This document shows positions 7,652 to 15,531 of a DNA stretch of 23,225 nucleotides, in pieces. Made by a program: the position numbers and the translations under genes. The notes beneath the pieces were generated by a model. That model was not told the DNA's origin. It was given only the letters and a program-made list of their open reading frames with translations, and searched no databases. Origin of the DNA: Rickettsiella sp. (GTDB lineage: Bacteria; Pseudomonadota; Gammaproteobacteria; Diplorickettsiales; Diplorickettsiaceae); NCBI GenBank assembly GCA_031119195.1, contig JAVHYG010000009.1:1-23225 (forward strand). Reading direction: 5' to 3'. The number at the start of each line of letters is the position of its first letter. Within the stretch, counting starts at the first letter, position 1.

Positions 7652-9397
7652 TTAACTTCTTGAATTATTTATCATTCTATTCTCTTCCTCTTGGTCAGCA
7701 TTACTAGCTGCTAATGTAGTTGGTAATGGAAAGAAACTGATTGTCCCAACTATCGGAATAACAGAAACTATTGTAACGGGAATAAGCGAAATTAGAGGAG
7801 ACACCTGATGATCAGTGGTTGTTACAAAATTAGGAAGATTGTATTCTTGACCAGCAATAAAAATATCACGTAAATTTTTATTAAATTGTTCTAATTCATC
7901 ATACTTTTTACCAAGTAATTTTTGTAGTCGCTTAATTTTTTCTTTTATTTTATTCTGTATTTCTATTAAAGCATTAGAACTATTGTTGAGAACAAAATTT
8001 TCGTGTCTAGATTAAGCAAGTCATATATAGATTTTAATCTTGGTCTTAAATTTCCAAATTCTGCTTTAAATTGCCCTTCCGATTTATTTTTATTATTTTT
8101 AAGAGTAGTTAATTTATTAATATAATTTATTGACCTTTCTAAAGATACATAAAATTCGCTAATAAACTTATCTAAGTCTATAAATTTTTTTCCCTTCCTT
8201 TCTCAACTCTTATAGCTTCTGCTTTTCTTTTTCTATCTGTTGCTAATTGTTCGTTATGAATTTTCTTTTCTCTAATTGTTCAGCTTTATTTTTTTCCGCT
8301 TCGACTTTAATTCTAGTATTTTCTTCGTCTTCACATTTCTCTAATAATTTTTCCGTATTTAAGTTATTTTTTTTTCGCAGTACATCTAATAAAGCTATTG
8401 AAAAAAATTCGCGTAATGAATGCTTTTTATCAGTAAAAATTGCAATTTGCTCTTTTATCTCCCTAGTTAGTAAGAAAATTTCTTTTTTTACTTCTTTGGC
8501 CTCTATATCATCTATATCTAAAAGTAAAATATTGATAAATTGATAAAAATTTTCCTTAAATAAAGAAAACGGCGTTAAATTATACTCTTTTATAAACGTG
8601 TTATCTGCTTTCATGGCTTTAGCTATTTCTGTTCTTAAGTTAGCTCGCCAACGTTCTATATCAGAAATAGTTACCGTTTCTTCCCAAACTACTTTCTCTT
8701 TTCTTACTAAATGTTGATAGTGTGGAATATAAATAGCTAAAGAATTCATTTTATCTTTAAATTCTTGCTTATATTCTAGAAAAAAATTTCTAGCTTCGGG
8801 AAAGTTAAATAACGAAAATAATTTTTCGATAAATTGACAAGTTAAATATTTTTTATTAACAGTATAAAACTGTATAACGCCGCATAAACAAGCAAATCTA
8901 ACGGTAAATTCGATATTTTTTTTCAATTAATAAAGTTTTTAAAAAGAAAAAAATAGGCATTTAGATGGCTTATTTGATTCTGGGAAGTAAGATAATTTTC
9001 TTTTAAAATAAGCTGAAAATCAGCACTCATAGCGGGAGAATAAGGAAAACAAATTGCTGCGAGTTGTAATATTATATTTTTTAATTTAGTGTCTTTTTCG
9101 ATTATCTTTTGATAATCAGAAAAAATTTCTGCACCAATTTTTGCTTAAAATATATAAAAAAATTTTTGGCTTATAGGCATCTGGTTTTCTTTTTCCCTCA
9201 CCAACAATATTAATACATAAATCCGCTGTGGCATCATCTATAAAAAGCTTTTGATTCATCTAAAAAATCTTCAAGCTTCTTTGGGGGGGTATAGTTTCCT
9301 TCAGTTTCCGCAATTTCCGAAAATAAAGCTCCGTGTAAATTTTGTTTTTCTTTCATTCTTGAATCTTTTGCTTTATTTTTTTTATAGATCTTGGCAT
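7652..9397 (-). pseudogene. Frameshifted remnant of a protein of about 580 residues, unrecognised
   Basis: One ancestral reading frame can be followed on the minus strand from an ATG at 9397, which has a good GAGGAA ribosome binding site, to a TAA at 7652-7654, switching frame six times: near 9237-9250, 9130-9155, 8926-8940, 8255-8275, at the T7 run 8185-8191, and near 7990-8004. Apart from stops caused by the shifts I see no nonsense codon. The longest intact piece is 8243-8926. The N-terminus is polar; the middle has helical, charged segments with a Glu/Lys-rich coiled-coil-like stretch (around 8250-8340); the C-terminus has a hydrophobic, Pro/Val/Ile-rich segment (around 7690-7790) and a short charged end. 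No family was recognised. It could be a decayed accessory or effector-type gene, or one damaged by sequence errors. The neighbouring long genes are intact, which argues against a generally poor sequence. Confidence 0.75.
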
Positions 9398-9437
9398 AGT
9401 ATTCCTCAGAACCTAATAATAATTAGCTCATTGATAT

Positions 9438-9465
9438 TTGAAAATCCTTTTAAATAAATTATAAA
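9438..9465 (+). promoter_or_regulatory. Putative trhO promoter
   Basis: TTGAAA (9438-9443) and TATAAA (9460-9465) are 16 bases apart, 66 bases before the trhO ATG. Reasonable hexamers, but the region is AT-rich. Confidence 0.35.
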
Positions 9466-9530
9466 ATTAATAATTATCAGTGTAAAATAAGCATCCATTT
9501 ATGACAAGCAAACATTATATTTAAGGCGTC

Positions 9531-10259
9531 ATGTTATCTATTTCAAATATTTCAGGCTATCGTTTCATCCAACTATCTAATAGTTTTCTAACCGAATTAC
9601 AAATCCAACTTTTAAAAGAGACACAACGTTTAGACTTAAAAGGGACTGTTTTATTGAGTAAAGAAGGAGTTAACCTGTTTCTTTCAGGACAAGGAAGAGC
9701 TATCGCGTGTTTCCAAGATTTTCTACATAGCTATCCTTGCTTTAAAAGCCTAGTATTTAAAACAAGTTTTTCTGATTTCCAACCCTTTAAGAGAATGCTA
9801 GTAAAAATAAAAAAAGAAATTATTCCTTTTGGCATCGCAGCTATAAATCCTGAAAAATACACAGCCCCATCTATAGCACCAGAAACACTAAAAAAGTGGC
9901 TTATCGAGCGTCCTGATCTTGTTTTATTAGACACGCGTAATAGCTTTGAAGTTAAATTAGGAAGCTTTGAAAATGCCTTACATTTAGATCTAAAACACTT
10001 TAGAGATTTCCCCAGAAACGTACAAAAATTAGGTGCAATAAGTAAGGAAGTACCATTGCTTACATTTTGTACTGGAGGAATACGCTGTGAAAAGGCTTCT
10101 GCCTTTCTTTTACAACAAGGGTTTAATGAAGTATATCAGTTGGAGGGTGGAATACTTAATTATTTTGAAAAATGTGGTGGGGCCCACTATAATGGTATTT
10201 GTTTTGTTTTTGATGATAGAAAAGCTTTGACTCCTTCGCTTGAAGTTTTTGGTGCTTAA
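9531..10259 (+). CDS. trhO: tRNA uridine-34 hydroxylase, rhodanese family (TrhO/YceA)
   Basis: TrhO hydroxylates U34 of certain tRNAs to 5-hydroxyuridine in an oxygen-dependent reaction, the first step toward cmo5U/mo5U wobble modification. The protein has an N-terminal acylphosphatase-like domain (residues 1-95; LKGTVLLSKEGVNLFLSG is diagnostic), then a rhodanese domain (about 120-215) with the DTRNSFEVKLGSF strand and the active-site loop CTGGIRCEKA, catalytic Cys at 180. The end (GICFVFDDRKAL) is conserved. At 242 residues it is the short form without the extra C-terminal region of E. coli YceA (350 aa). The start has AAGG 6 bases upstream. It is a single-gene unit divergent from the broken gene. 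Confidence 0.9.
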   Translation: MLSISNISGYRFIQLSNSFLTELQIQLLKETQRLDLKGTVLLSKEGVNLFLSGQGRAIACFQDFLHSYPCFKSLVFKTSFSDFQPFKRMLVKIKKEIIPFGIAAINPEKYTAPSIAPETLKKWLIERPDLVLLDTRNSFEVKLGSFENALHLDLKHFRDFPRNVQKLGAISKEVPLLTFCTGGIRCEKASAFLLQQGFNEVYQLEGGILNYFEKCGGAHYNGICFVFDDRKALTPSLEVFGA

Positions 10260-10384
10260 TGCATAACACATAGCTTACTTTTAGCTAAACTTTAATCCAA
10301 AAAACCATCTTGGGTAAAATTTGCATTTTTCTAAAAAACTTGCTTATATATATCTTTTATACACTATTAAAAACTTATTGATTT

Positions 10385-10597
10385 ATGAAAAAATTGCCTA
10401 TTTTACTTTTTGCTTCTTTTTTATTAACTGCTTGTGGCCCACCTCTTGTTTTTGGTATACCTCAAGAACAGTGGAATCAACTTAATGAACAACAACGTAA
10501 CCAAGTTATTGCTGGCTATAATCAACAAAAAACAGCTGAGGCTCAAGTGGCTCCCTTCACAGCTGCAGCCAATGCTCTTTGGATGAAAAACAACTAA
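10385..10597 (+). CDS. Small lipoprotein of unknown function
   Basis: A 70-residue protein with a clear lipoprotein signal: MKK, a hydrophobic core (LPILLFASFLL) and the lipobox LTAC at 14-17, so Cys17 would be lipidated. The following residues (GPPLV) lack an Asp at +2, which in E. coli terms favours the outer membrane. The mature part of about 54 residues is Gln/Asn-rich (EQWNQLNEQQRNQVIAGYNQQ), polar and probably helical. No domain is recognised. No obvious ribosome binding site is seen before the ATG. It sits between trhO and a convergent exporter gene. Confidence 0.75.
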   Translation: MKKLPILLFASFLLTACGPPLVFGIPQEQWNQLNEQQRNQVIAGYNQQKTAEAQVAPFTAAANALWMKNN

Positions 10598-10663
10598 ATA
10601 TAGTATCAAAAGACTTTATTCTGCTTACTCTTAATTTTAACTTAAAATTTTTTAGCCATATCG

Positions 10664-10679
10664 TGTTTCACGTGAAACG
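10664..10679. promoter_or_regulatory. parS: parS-like ParB-binding site 1
   Basis: TGTTTCACGTGAAACG matches the bacterial parS consensus TGTTNCACGTGAAACA at all but the last position and contains the 14-base palindrome GTTTCACGTGAAAC. It is intergenic, between the lipoprotein gene and sugE, about 4.5 kb from the putative oriC. The palindrome and its location near dnaA-dnaN-recF make a chance match unlikely. parA/parB are not in the window. Confidence 0.85.
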
Positions 10680-10734
10680 TTAAGCACTAAATTAGTATAA
10701 AAAAACATAGTAAAAAATAATCCATGCGGCATAT

Positions 10735-11052
10735 TTAATGGAATAATTTTAAACCCAATATAGATATAATTAATAAAGTCAAGAAAAATATTCTTAAATA
10801 GCTAATTGGATCCATAAAAAAAATCATTCCGATTAATGCGGTTCCAAAAGCACCAATTCCTGTCCATACTGCATAGGCTGTACCTAAAGGAATTTGAGAC
10901 ACCGCTTTATTTAAGAACAAAAAACTCAAACTAGCAAATATTAAAAAACCTATCGTATATTTTATTTGGCTAAATCCTTCTGATAACTTCATACACGTTG
11001 TAAAACCCACCTCAAATAATCCTGCTATTATTAAAATAAACCAGGCATTCAT
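10735..11052 (-). CDS. sugE: SMR-family transporter, guanidinium exporter (Gdx/SugE) subtype
   Basis: A 105-residue four-helix inner-membrane protein of the small multidrug resistance family, a proton-coupled dual-topology dimer. The subtype motif GTAYAVWTGIGAFGTALIG (residues about 56-74) and AGLFEVGFT with the essential Glu at 14 are those of the Gdx/SugE branch, which exports guanidinium in characterised members. The ATG at 1050-1052 of the 11-kb position (11050-11052) is chosen because it has a GGGGGA ribosome binding site and starts right at the first helix (MNAWFILIIAGLFEV); a longer frame to 11112 only adds charged residues. No guanidine riboswitch motif was seen upstream. It follows recF after 116 bases, in the place gyrB takes in many relatives, and is probably transcribed separately. 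Confidence 0.9.
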   Translation of the reverse strand: MNAWFILIIAGLFEVGFTTCMKLSEGFSQIKYTIGFLIFASLSFLFLNKAVSQIPLGTAYAVWTGIGAFGTALIGMIFFMDPISYLRIFFLTLLIISILGLKLFH

Positions 11053-11168
11053 AATTCCCCCTTTTTTAAATACTCTATGAGTTTTATCTTGAGTGTTCCC
11101 AAAAAGATACAACTATAAAAATCTTCACTATAAAATGCTTTTATTTGCCTAAAACTAAACTATTCGGT

Positions 11169-12254
11169 CTAACTGAAAGTATTTTTTTCGAAAATTTCAC
11201 CTTTTTCTATCTGAAATATTTTTCCATCGATATTGTCATTTAATATTCTTATCAAGGTATCTTCTATCACTGTTATAAAAACCTGCGACTCTAATCTATT
11301 CAATAACGCGATAAGATAACCTTGCCTAACTGAATCCAGCTCTGCAAATAAATCATCAAACAGATAAATACACGATTTATCTGTCATTTTTTTTAATAAT
11401 AAACCTTGTGCCAATTGTAGTGCATAGGCTAATAATTTTTGTTCACCTCGGGATAATACTTCATGCACTGGATTACCTCGCAATTTAATTACTAAATCAG
11501 CCCTCTGTGGCCCGTATTGAGTATAGCCCAAATTAGAATCGCGAAAAAAAGAACGGGTTAAAATATCTTCTAATGTACTCTGGTGCTCCCAACCTTGATA
11601 AAAATCAATTTTTAATCCTTCTAAACTAATTAATTCTCCTATAAGTTCTGTAATCAACGGTGTTAGCTGTTGTAAGTATTTTTCGCGCATGCGTGTTATT
11701 TCAACAGAAAATTCTATTAACTTAGAATTCCAAACTTTAATCTGCCCAGCTATTATTTGATTTTGTAACGCTGCATTTCGTTGTTTCAAAATTTGTTGAA
11801 ATTGTTGCCAAACTGAAAAAAAATGGGGTTCCACGTGAAACACACCCCAATCTATAAATTGTCGGCGCGCTTTTGGCCCACCGCTCAATAAATAGTAACT
11901 ATTTGGATTAACGAGTTGGACAGGTAACAGTTTAGCAAGTGCGCTTATTGATTCATTATTATTACCAATTTTAATTCGCATTTTCCCTTGACGTGTTTTT
12001 TCTAATCCTAGGGTGGTGGAAATTTGTCCGGAAATAACAGAAAACAAATTAAATTGTTGCGCTTCATAGTGGATAGCTCGACTTGCTAAAGCACTGCGGA
12101 AAGAACGTCCTAAACTTAAAAAATAAATAGCTTCTAAGAGGCTAGATTTACCACTACCATTAGGCCCATAAATAAAATTAAAACGAGGATAAAATTCAAG
12201 ATCCAAATTGGCAAGATTTCGAAATTGACTTATTTTTAGACGAAATACCTGCAT
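11169..12254 (-). CDS. recF: DNA replication and repair protein RecF
   Basis: An SMC/ABC-type ATPase of 361 residues that helps load RecA at single-strand gaps with RecO and RecR. Walker A is GPNGSGKSS at 30-38; the signature motif LSRGEQKLLAYALQLAQ and Walker B YLFDDLFAELDS lie in the C-terminal third. SLGRSFRS and the PQRADL segment are also family landmarks. The ATG at 12252-12254 is chosen because the conserved MQVFRLKISQFRNL begins there and the dnaN stop lies only 7 bases upstream; the frame can be read further back but overlaps dnaN. There is no clear ribosome binding site, so translation is probably coupled to dnaN. The coding sequence contains a parS-like site. Confidence 0.96.
   Translation of the reverse strand: MQVFRLKISQFRNLANLDLEFYPRFNFIYGPNGSGKSSLLEAIYFLSLGRSFRSALASRAIHYEAQQFNLFSVISGQISTTLGLEKTRQGKMRIKIGNNNESISALAKLLPVQLVNPNSYYLLSGGPKARRQFIDWGVFHVEPHFFSVWQQFQQILKQRNAALQNQIIAGQIKVWNSKLIEFSVEITRMREKYLQQLTPLITELIGELISLEGLKIDFYQGWEHQSTLEDILTRSFFRDSNLGYTQYGPQRADLVIKLRGNPVHEVLSRGEQKLLAYALQLAQGLLLKKMTDKSCIYLFDDLFAELDSVRQGYLIALLNRLESQVFITVIEDTLIRILNDNIDGKIFQIEKGEIFEKNTFS
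11827..11842. promoter_or_regulatory. parS: parS-like ParB-binding site 2, inside recF
   Basis: GGTTCCACGTGAAACA differs from the Bacillus-type parS TGTTCCACGTGAAACA only at the first base. It lies inside recF, where it encodes part of the GVFHVEPHF segment. It is 1.16 kb from site 1. Two 15/16 matches this close, in the origin region, support each other. Confidence 0.8.
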
Positions 12255-12261
12255 GAGGACA

Positions 12262-13428
12262 TTATATACGCATGGGCATAATAACGTAAGTACTTGAACT
12301 TTCTGCATCTGTCTGAAGCCTAACACTTGCATCAGCTGAAGTTAAGATTATTTTTACAAATCCTACTGGTAAGCTATTTAATACATCCAATAGATAGCTA
12401 ATATTAAAAGCAATAGTAATTGTTTCTCCCGAATAGATAGCATCTAAATGATCTTCTGCCTCTTCTTGAAGGTTACTAGCAAAGATTCGTAAAGTTTTAT
12501 CTTTCATTTCTAAACAAATACTTTTATGTTTATCATTTAATAAAGCACCCACTCGTACAAGTGAAGATTTAAGTTTATCTCGATCGACAGTTAAAATTTT
12601 ATCTCCACTTTTGGGGATAACTCGATCATAATCTGGAAATTTTCCTTCAATAAGCTTAGAAGTAAAAATATAATCCTGCATAGTAACGCGCAGCTGATTA
12701 TTACATAACAAAACAGTTATATTGTCTTCATCATCATCCAATAAGCGTGAAAGTTCGTAAATAGCTTTTCGTGGTATAAGAAATTGCTTATCACTTAATG
12801 CTTTATAATCCTTCTCATCAATCGAAGGAGATTGAGTTTGATGTACTTCACTTGGAGATTCAACCGTTAAGTCTTTTATACTTGTTGCTAACCGATGTCC
12901 ATCGGTTGCTACTGCGCGCAAGCTCATTTGATCTAATTCCCACAACATCCCATTTAAGTAATAACGCACATCCTGTTGTGCCATCGCAAAATTGGTTGCT
13001 TCCATTAAAGAACGTAACTTCTTTTGTGAAAGATTAAACGTCACTTGCTCAGAAGATTTATCTGATTCTTCAGAACGAGGGAAATCGCTAGCTGGCAAAG
13101 TCGATAAATTAAAGCGGCTGCGTCCAGATTTAAGAATGAGTTTATCGCCTTTTTGTTGAAAATTTAAATCACTGCCTTCGGGTAAGCTGCGACAAATATC
13201 CATGAGTTTTCGCGCTGGCGCTGTAGTTTTTCCATTTTTACCTTCTTTTTCTAACACAATTCGACCTGATAATTCTACTTCCATATCTGTCCCAAACAAG
13301 AACAACACATCTGCTTCTAAATTTAAGAAAACATTAGCAAGTATAGGAAGTGTTTGACGACGTTCAATAACGGCATTTACGGCTTGTAAAGGTCTTAGTA
13401 AAGCTTCCCGATTAATTGTAAACTGCAT
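12262..13428 (-). CDS. dnaN: DNA polymerase III beta subunit (sliding clamp)
   Basis: The ring-shaped processivity clamp of the replisome, a homodimer of three-domain subunits. The 388-residue sequence carries beta-clamp landmarks: LLRPLQAVNAVIERRQTLPILANV at the start, VATDGHRLA at about 173-181, KFPDYDRVIP, and the C-terminal YVIMPMRI that lines the partner-binding pocket. E. coli DnaN has 366 residues; most of the excess is about 20 extra polar residues between GHRLA and IPRKAI (about 186-214), at the domain 2 pocket edge. The ATG at 13426-13428 has a GAGGA ribosome binding site that overlaps the dnaA stop (TGAGGA), implying coupled translation. It lies in the dnaA-dnaN-recF operon. Confidence 0.98.
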   Translation of the reverse strand: MQFTINREALLRPLQAVNAVIERRQTLPILANVFLNLEADVLFLFGTDMEVELSGRIVLEKEGKNGKTTAPARKLMDICRSLPEGSDLNFQQKGDKLILKSGRSRFNLSTLPASDFPRSEESDKSSEQVTFNLSQKKLRSLMEATNFAMAQQDVRYYLNGMLWELDQMSLRAVATDGHRLATSIKDLTVESPSEVHQTQSPSIDEKDYKALSDKQFLIPRKAIYELSRLLDDDEDNITVLLCNNQLRVTMQDYIFTSKLIEGKFPDYDRVIPKSGDKILTVDRDKLKSSLVRVGALLNDKHKSICLEMKDKTLRIFASNLQEEAEDHLDAIYSGETITIAFNISYLLDVLNSLPVGFVKIILTSADASVRLQTDAESSSTYVIMPMRI

Positions 13429-13438
13429 TTTTTCTTCC

Positions 13439-14791
13439 TCAATTAGATAAAGTACGTAATAAATTTATAAAATCTTCGGCAACATTTGTATTTATTTTTT
13501 TTAATTCTTGTATCTTACGAAATGCATGCAGCACTGTGGTGTGATCACGCCCTCCAAATGACCGACCAAGCTCAGGTAAACTATGATTAGTTAACTCTTT
13601 AGCAAGAGCCATCGCAATTTGTCTTGCACGCGCTAAAGAAGAAGTCCGACGTTTAGAAATTAAATCTGATACTTTGATTTTATAATATTCTGCAACTGTT
13701 TTAATAATATTATCTACTGTTACTAACTTATCTTGTAAAGCAAGTACGTCTTTTATCGCTTCTCGTACTAATTCTAATGTAATTTGACGACCAGTAAATT
13801 GAGCATAAGCAACAACTCTTTTTAAAACGCCCTCTAGTTCTCTTACATTTGAATGAATACGCTTACCAATAAAAAAAGCTACTTCTTGTGGTAAACTAAC
13901 TTTTGCTTGCTCAGCTTTACTAATTAAAATAGCTACGCGTGTCTCAAGATCCGGAGGTTCAATAGCGACTGTAAGCCCCCAGCCTAATCGTGATTTTAAC
14001 CTTTCTTCTACACCAGACATTTCTTTAGGGTAACGATCACAGGTTAATACAATTTGCTGTTGACTTTCTAACAATGTATTAAATGTATGAAAAAACTCTT
14101 CTTGAGATCGATCTTTTCCAGCAAAAAACTGGATATCGTCAATCAATAAAGCATCTAAAGAACGATAGTAAGTTTTAAAATCATTGATCGTATTCGTTTG
14201 TAGAGCTCTAATCATATCTGCTACAAAACGCTCAGAATGTAAGTAAAGTACTTTGGCATGTGGATTTTTATGCAAAACAGAATTTCCAATTGCGTGCATC
14301 AAATGAGTTTTTCCCAAACCCACACCACCATAAAGTAGTAATGGATTATATGCACTACCAGGATTTTCAGCGACTTGGACACTAGCCGCGCGAGCTAATT
14401 GATTTGATTTTCCTTCAACAAAATTTACAAATGTAAAGTTTGCATTGATATGGGTTGATGACAGTTTAACGACTTTAGCTTGTGTTTTCGTTTCTTTGGT
14501 GTTTCGCAATATGGGTGAAGGTGAACCTTGATGAGCACGGCTACCCACTCTTAAAATAACTTCTGGAGGAACATCATCTAATTGTGTCAAAATTTGATTG
14601 ATATGCACTAAAAAACGCTCATTCACACAATGCAATACAAATTGATTAGGCGCCCATAATACGAGTTGATCCTCTTTTTGTTCTGCCTGTAAAGGCCTAA
14701 TCCAAGTATTAAAATCTTGAAGAGAAATGTTGTTTTGCAATCGATCCAAACATTTTTGCCAAACCAACGTTGCTAAAGCGGTTGTCACCAT
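13439..14791 (-). CDS. dnaA: Chromosomal replication initiator protein DnaA
   Basis: AAA+ ATPase that binds DnaA boxes and melts oriC. Domain I (1-80; LQDFNTWIRPLQ) mediates self-assembly and DnaB contacts; domain II is a short linker (about 80-115); domain III has NFVEGKSNQLA, Walker A GGVGLGKTH at 155-163, Walker B LLIDDIQFF at 215-223, sensor and arginine-finger segments (GVEERLKSRLGWGL). Domain IV ends with the DNA-binding signature GGRDHTTVLHA. The 450-residue length is usual. AGAGGA lies just before the ATG. First gene of dnaA-dnaN-recF; the upstream 800 bases hold the putative origin. Confidence 0.98.
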   Translation of the reverse strand: MVTTALATLVWQKCLDRLQNNISLQDFNTWIRPLQAEQKEDQLVLWAPNQFVLHCVNERFLVHINQILTQLDDVPPEVILRVGSRAHQGSPSPILRNTKETKTQAKVVKLSSTHINANFTFVNFVEGKSNQLARAASVQVAENPGSAYNPLLLYGGVGLGKTHLMHAIGNSVLHKNPHAKVLYLHSERFVADMIRALQTNTINDFKTYYRSLDALLIDDIQFFAGKDRSQEEFFHTFNTLLESQQQIVLTCDRYPKEMSGVEERLKSRLGWGLTVAIEPPDLETRVAILISKAEQAKVSLPQEVAFFIGKRIHSNVRELEGVLKRVVAYAQFTGRQITLELVREAIKDVLALQDKLVTVDNIIKTVAEYYKIKVSDLISKRRTSSLARARQIAMALAKELTNHSLPELGRSFGGRDHTTVLHAFRKIQELKKINTNVAEDFINLLRTLSN

Positions 14792-15403
14792 AATTCCTCT
14801 AGTTAGGTTAAATAAAATGTTAACCGACCTAAGTTCATATCATAATTTTTATAGCTTATCTACCCTTAGAACAACTTTTGGAAATTCTATAAAATTATTA
14901 AACCAAATAAAATTATCATGTAGGTTAATTAAATTACTAGGGTATATCGTCATTTAGTGAATGATACGTCAGAAAGCGTGGTTTTCGAGTATTGTAACGG
15001 CCCACTATTTGCGATATGTAAGTAACAAAATCAAAAAACTGTGCTTTCTAATCATCATCGTGCCAAATGACGGCGTTACCTTGCTAATTTTCTAAACAGG
15101 GTATTTCTTAAATTAAGTGTCGCTTTTAATAAAATTATAAAACTTAGAAAAAACAAGAGCATTTAAAGTTTATGAATAACATTGTGGATATCCGTTAAAC
15201 AATTTGTGTCAGTTATAAGTAAAAAAACTGGGTTTTAAAAAATAAATTAAATTACACCTTGGCTATCCACTGCTATGCGCAGTTTATCCCTAGGTAATTT
15301 TTAAGTTAAGTACATGAAAAAAATAAGAAATATAAAGTTATTAACAGAATTATTCCACCTTTATCACTATATTTATCTTATTTAAATAAGTATATTAATA
15401 ACA
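14792..15403. other. oriC: Putative oriC region between dnaA and rpmH
   Basis: No gene is supported in this stretch, which together with the rpmH leader makes about 820 bases between divergent dnaA and rpmH. That is a position where oriC lies in several gammaproteobacteria such as Pseudomonas (known). DnaA-box-like 9-mers are present but imperfect: TGTGGATAT at 15183-15191 (8/9 to the complement of TTATCCACA), CTATCCACT at 15263-15271 and TTATCCCTA at 15284-15292 (7/9 each). A very AT-rich segment at about 15296-15403, with the perfect palindrome CTTATTTAAATAAG (15377-15390), could be the unwinding element. The call rests on context more than on box quality. Confidence 0.45.
14941..15080. repeat. 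Decayed palindromic element of 140 bp upstream of dnaA
   Basis: Two inverted arms face each other around a centre near 15010. CGTCATTT (14948-14955) and AGAAAGC (14971-14977) on the left mirror AAATGACG (15065-15072) and GCTTTCT (15043-15049) on the right, with exactly 15 bases between the blocks on both sides. GGTA/TACC mark the outer ends at 14941 and 15080. Similarity continues inward at a lower level, with many mismatches being transitions. This fits an old MITE-like palindrome or a structured RNA or DNA hairpin. No second copy was noticed in the window. Confidence 0.55.
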
Positions 15404-15523
15404 ATGTTTGAATTCCAAAATCATGAAAAACAGGAACTCCTAACAACACGAATACAAGAATTTTACCCTAATCAAAATGCAAGCCTTATGCAAAAATTCT
15501 CTTTTTATCTAGTAATACCCTAA
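15404..15523 (+). CDS. Possible 39-residue small ORF upstream of rpmH
   Basis: An ATG-to-TAA frame encoding 39 residues, beginning MFEFQNHEKQELL and ending SFYLVIP. There is no ribosome binding site before the ATG and no recognised domain. It ends just before the rpmH promoter. It may be chance in the AT-rich origin region or the leftover start of a lost gene. Confidence 0.2.
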   Translation: MFEFQNHEKQELLTTRIQEFYPNQNASLMQKFSFYLVIP

Positions 15524-15531
15524 GAGGTGAA

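Noticed and set aside
8247..8543. Plus-strand frame rich in Ser and Phe
   Set aside because: It is the complement of the Lys/Glu-rich part of the broken minus-strand gene; its composition is what that produces.
9251..9457. Plus-strand frame before trhO
   Set aside because: Antisense to the start of the broken gene, which has a better start and ribosome binding site.
10260..10384. TAGCT/AGCTA inverted repeat after trhO as a terminator
   Set aside because: Stem of only five pairs and no T-run afterwards.
11053..11168. Possible guanidine riboswitch before the Gdx/SugE gene
   Set aside because: No paired ACGR-loop hairpins or other guanidine aptamer features seen.
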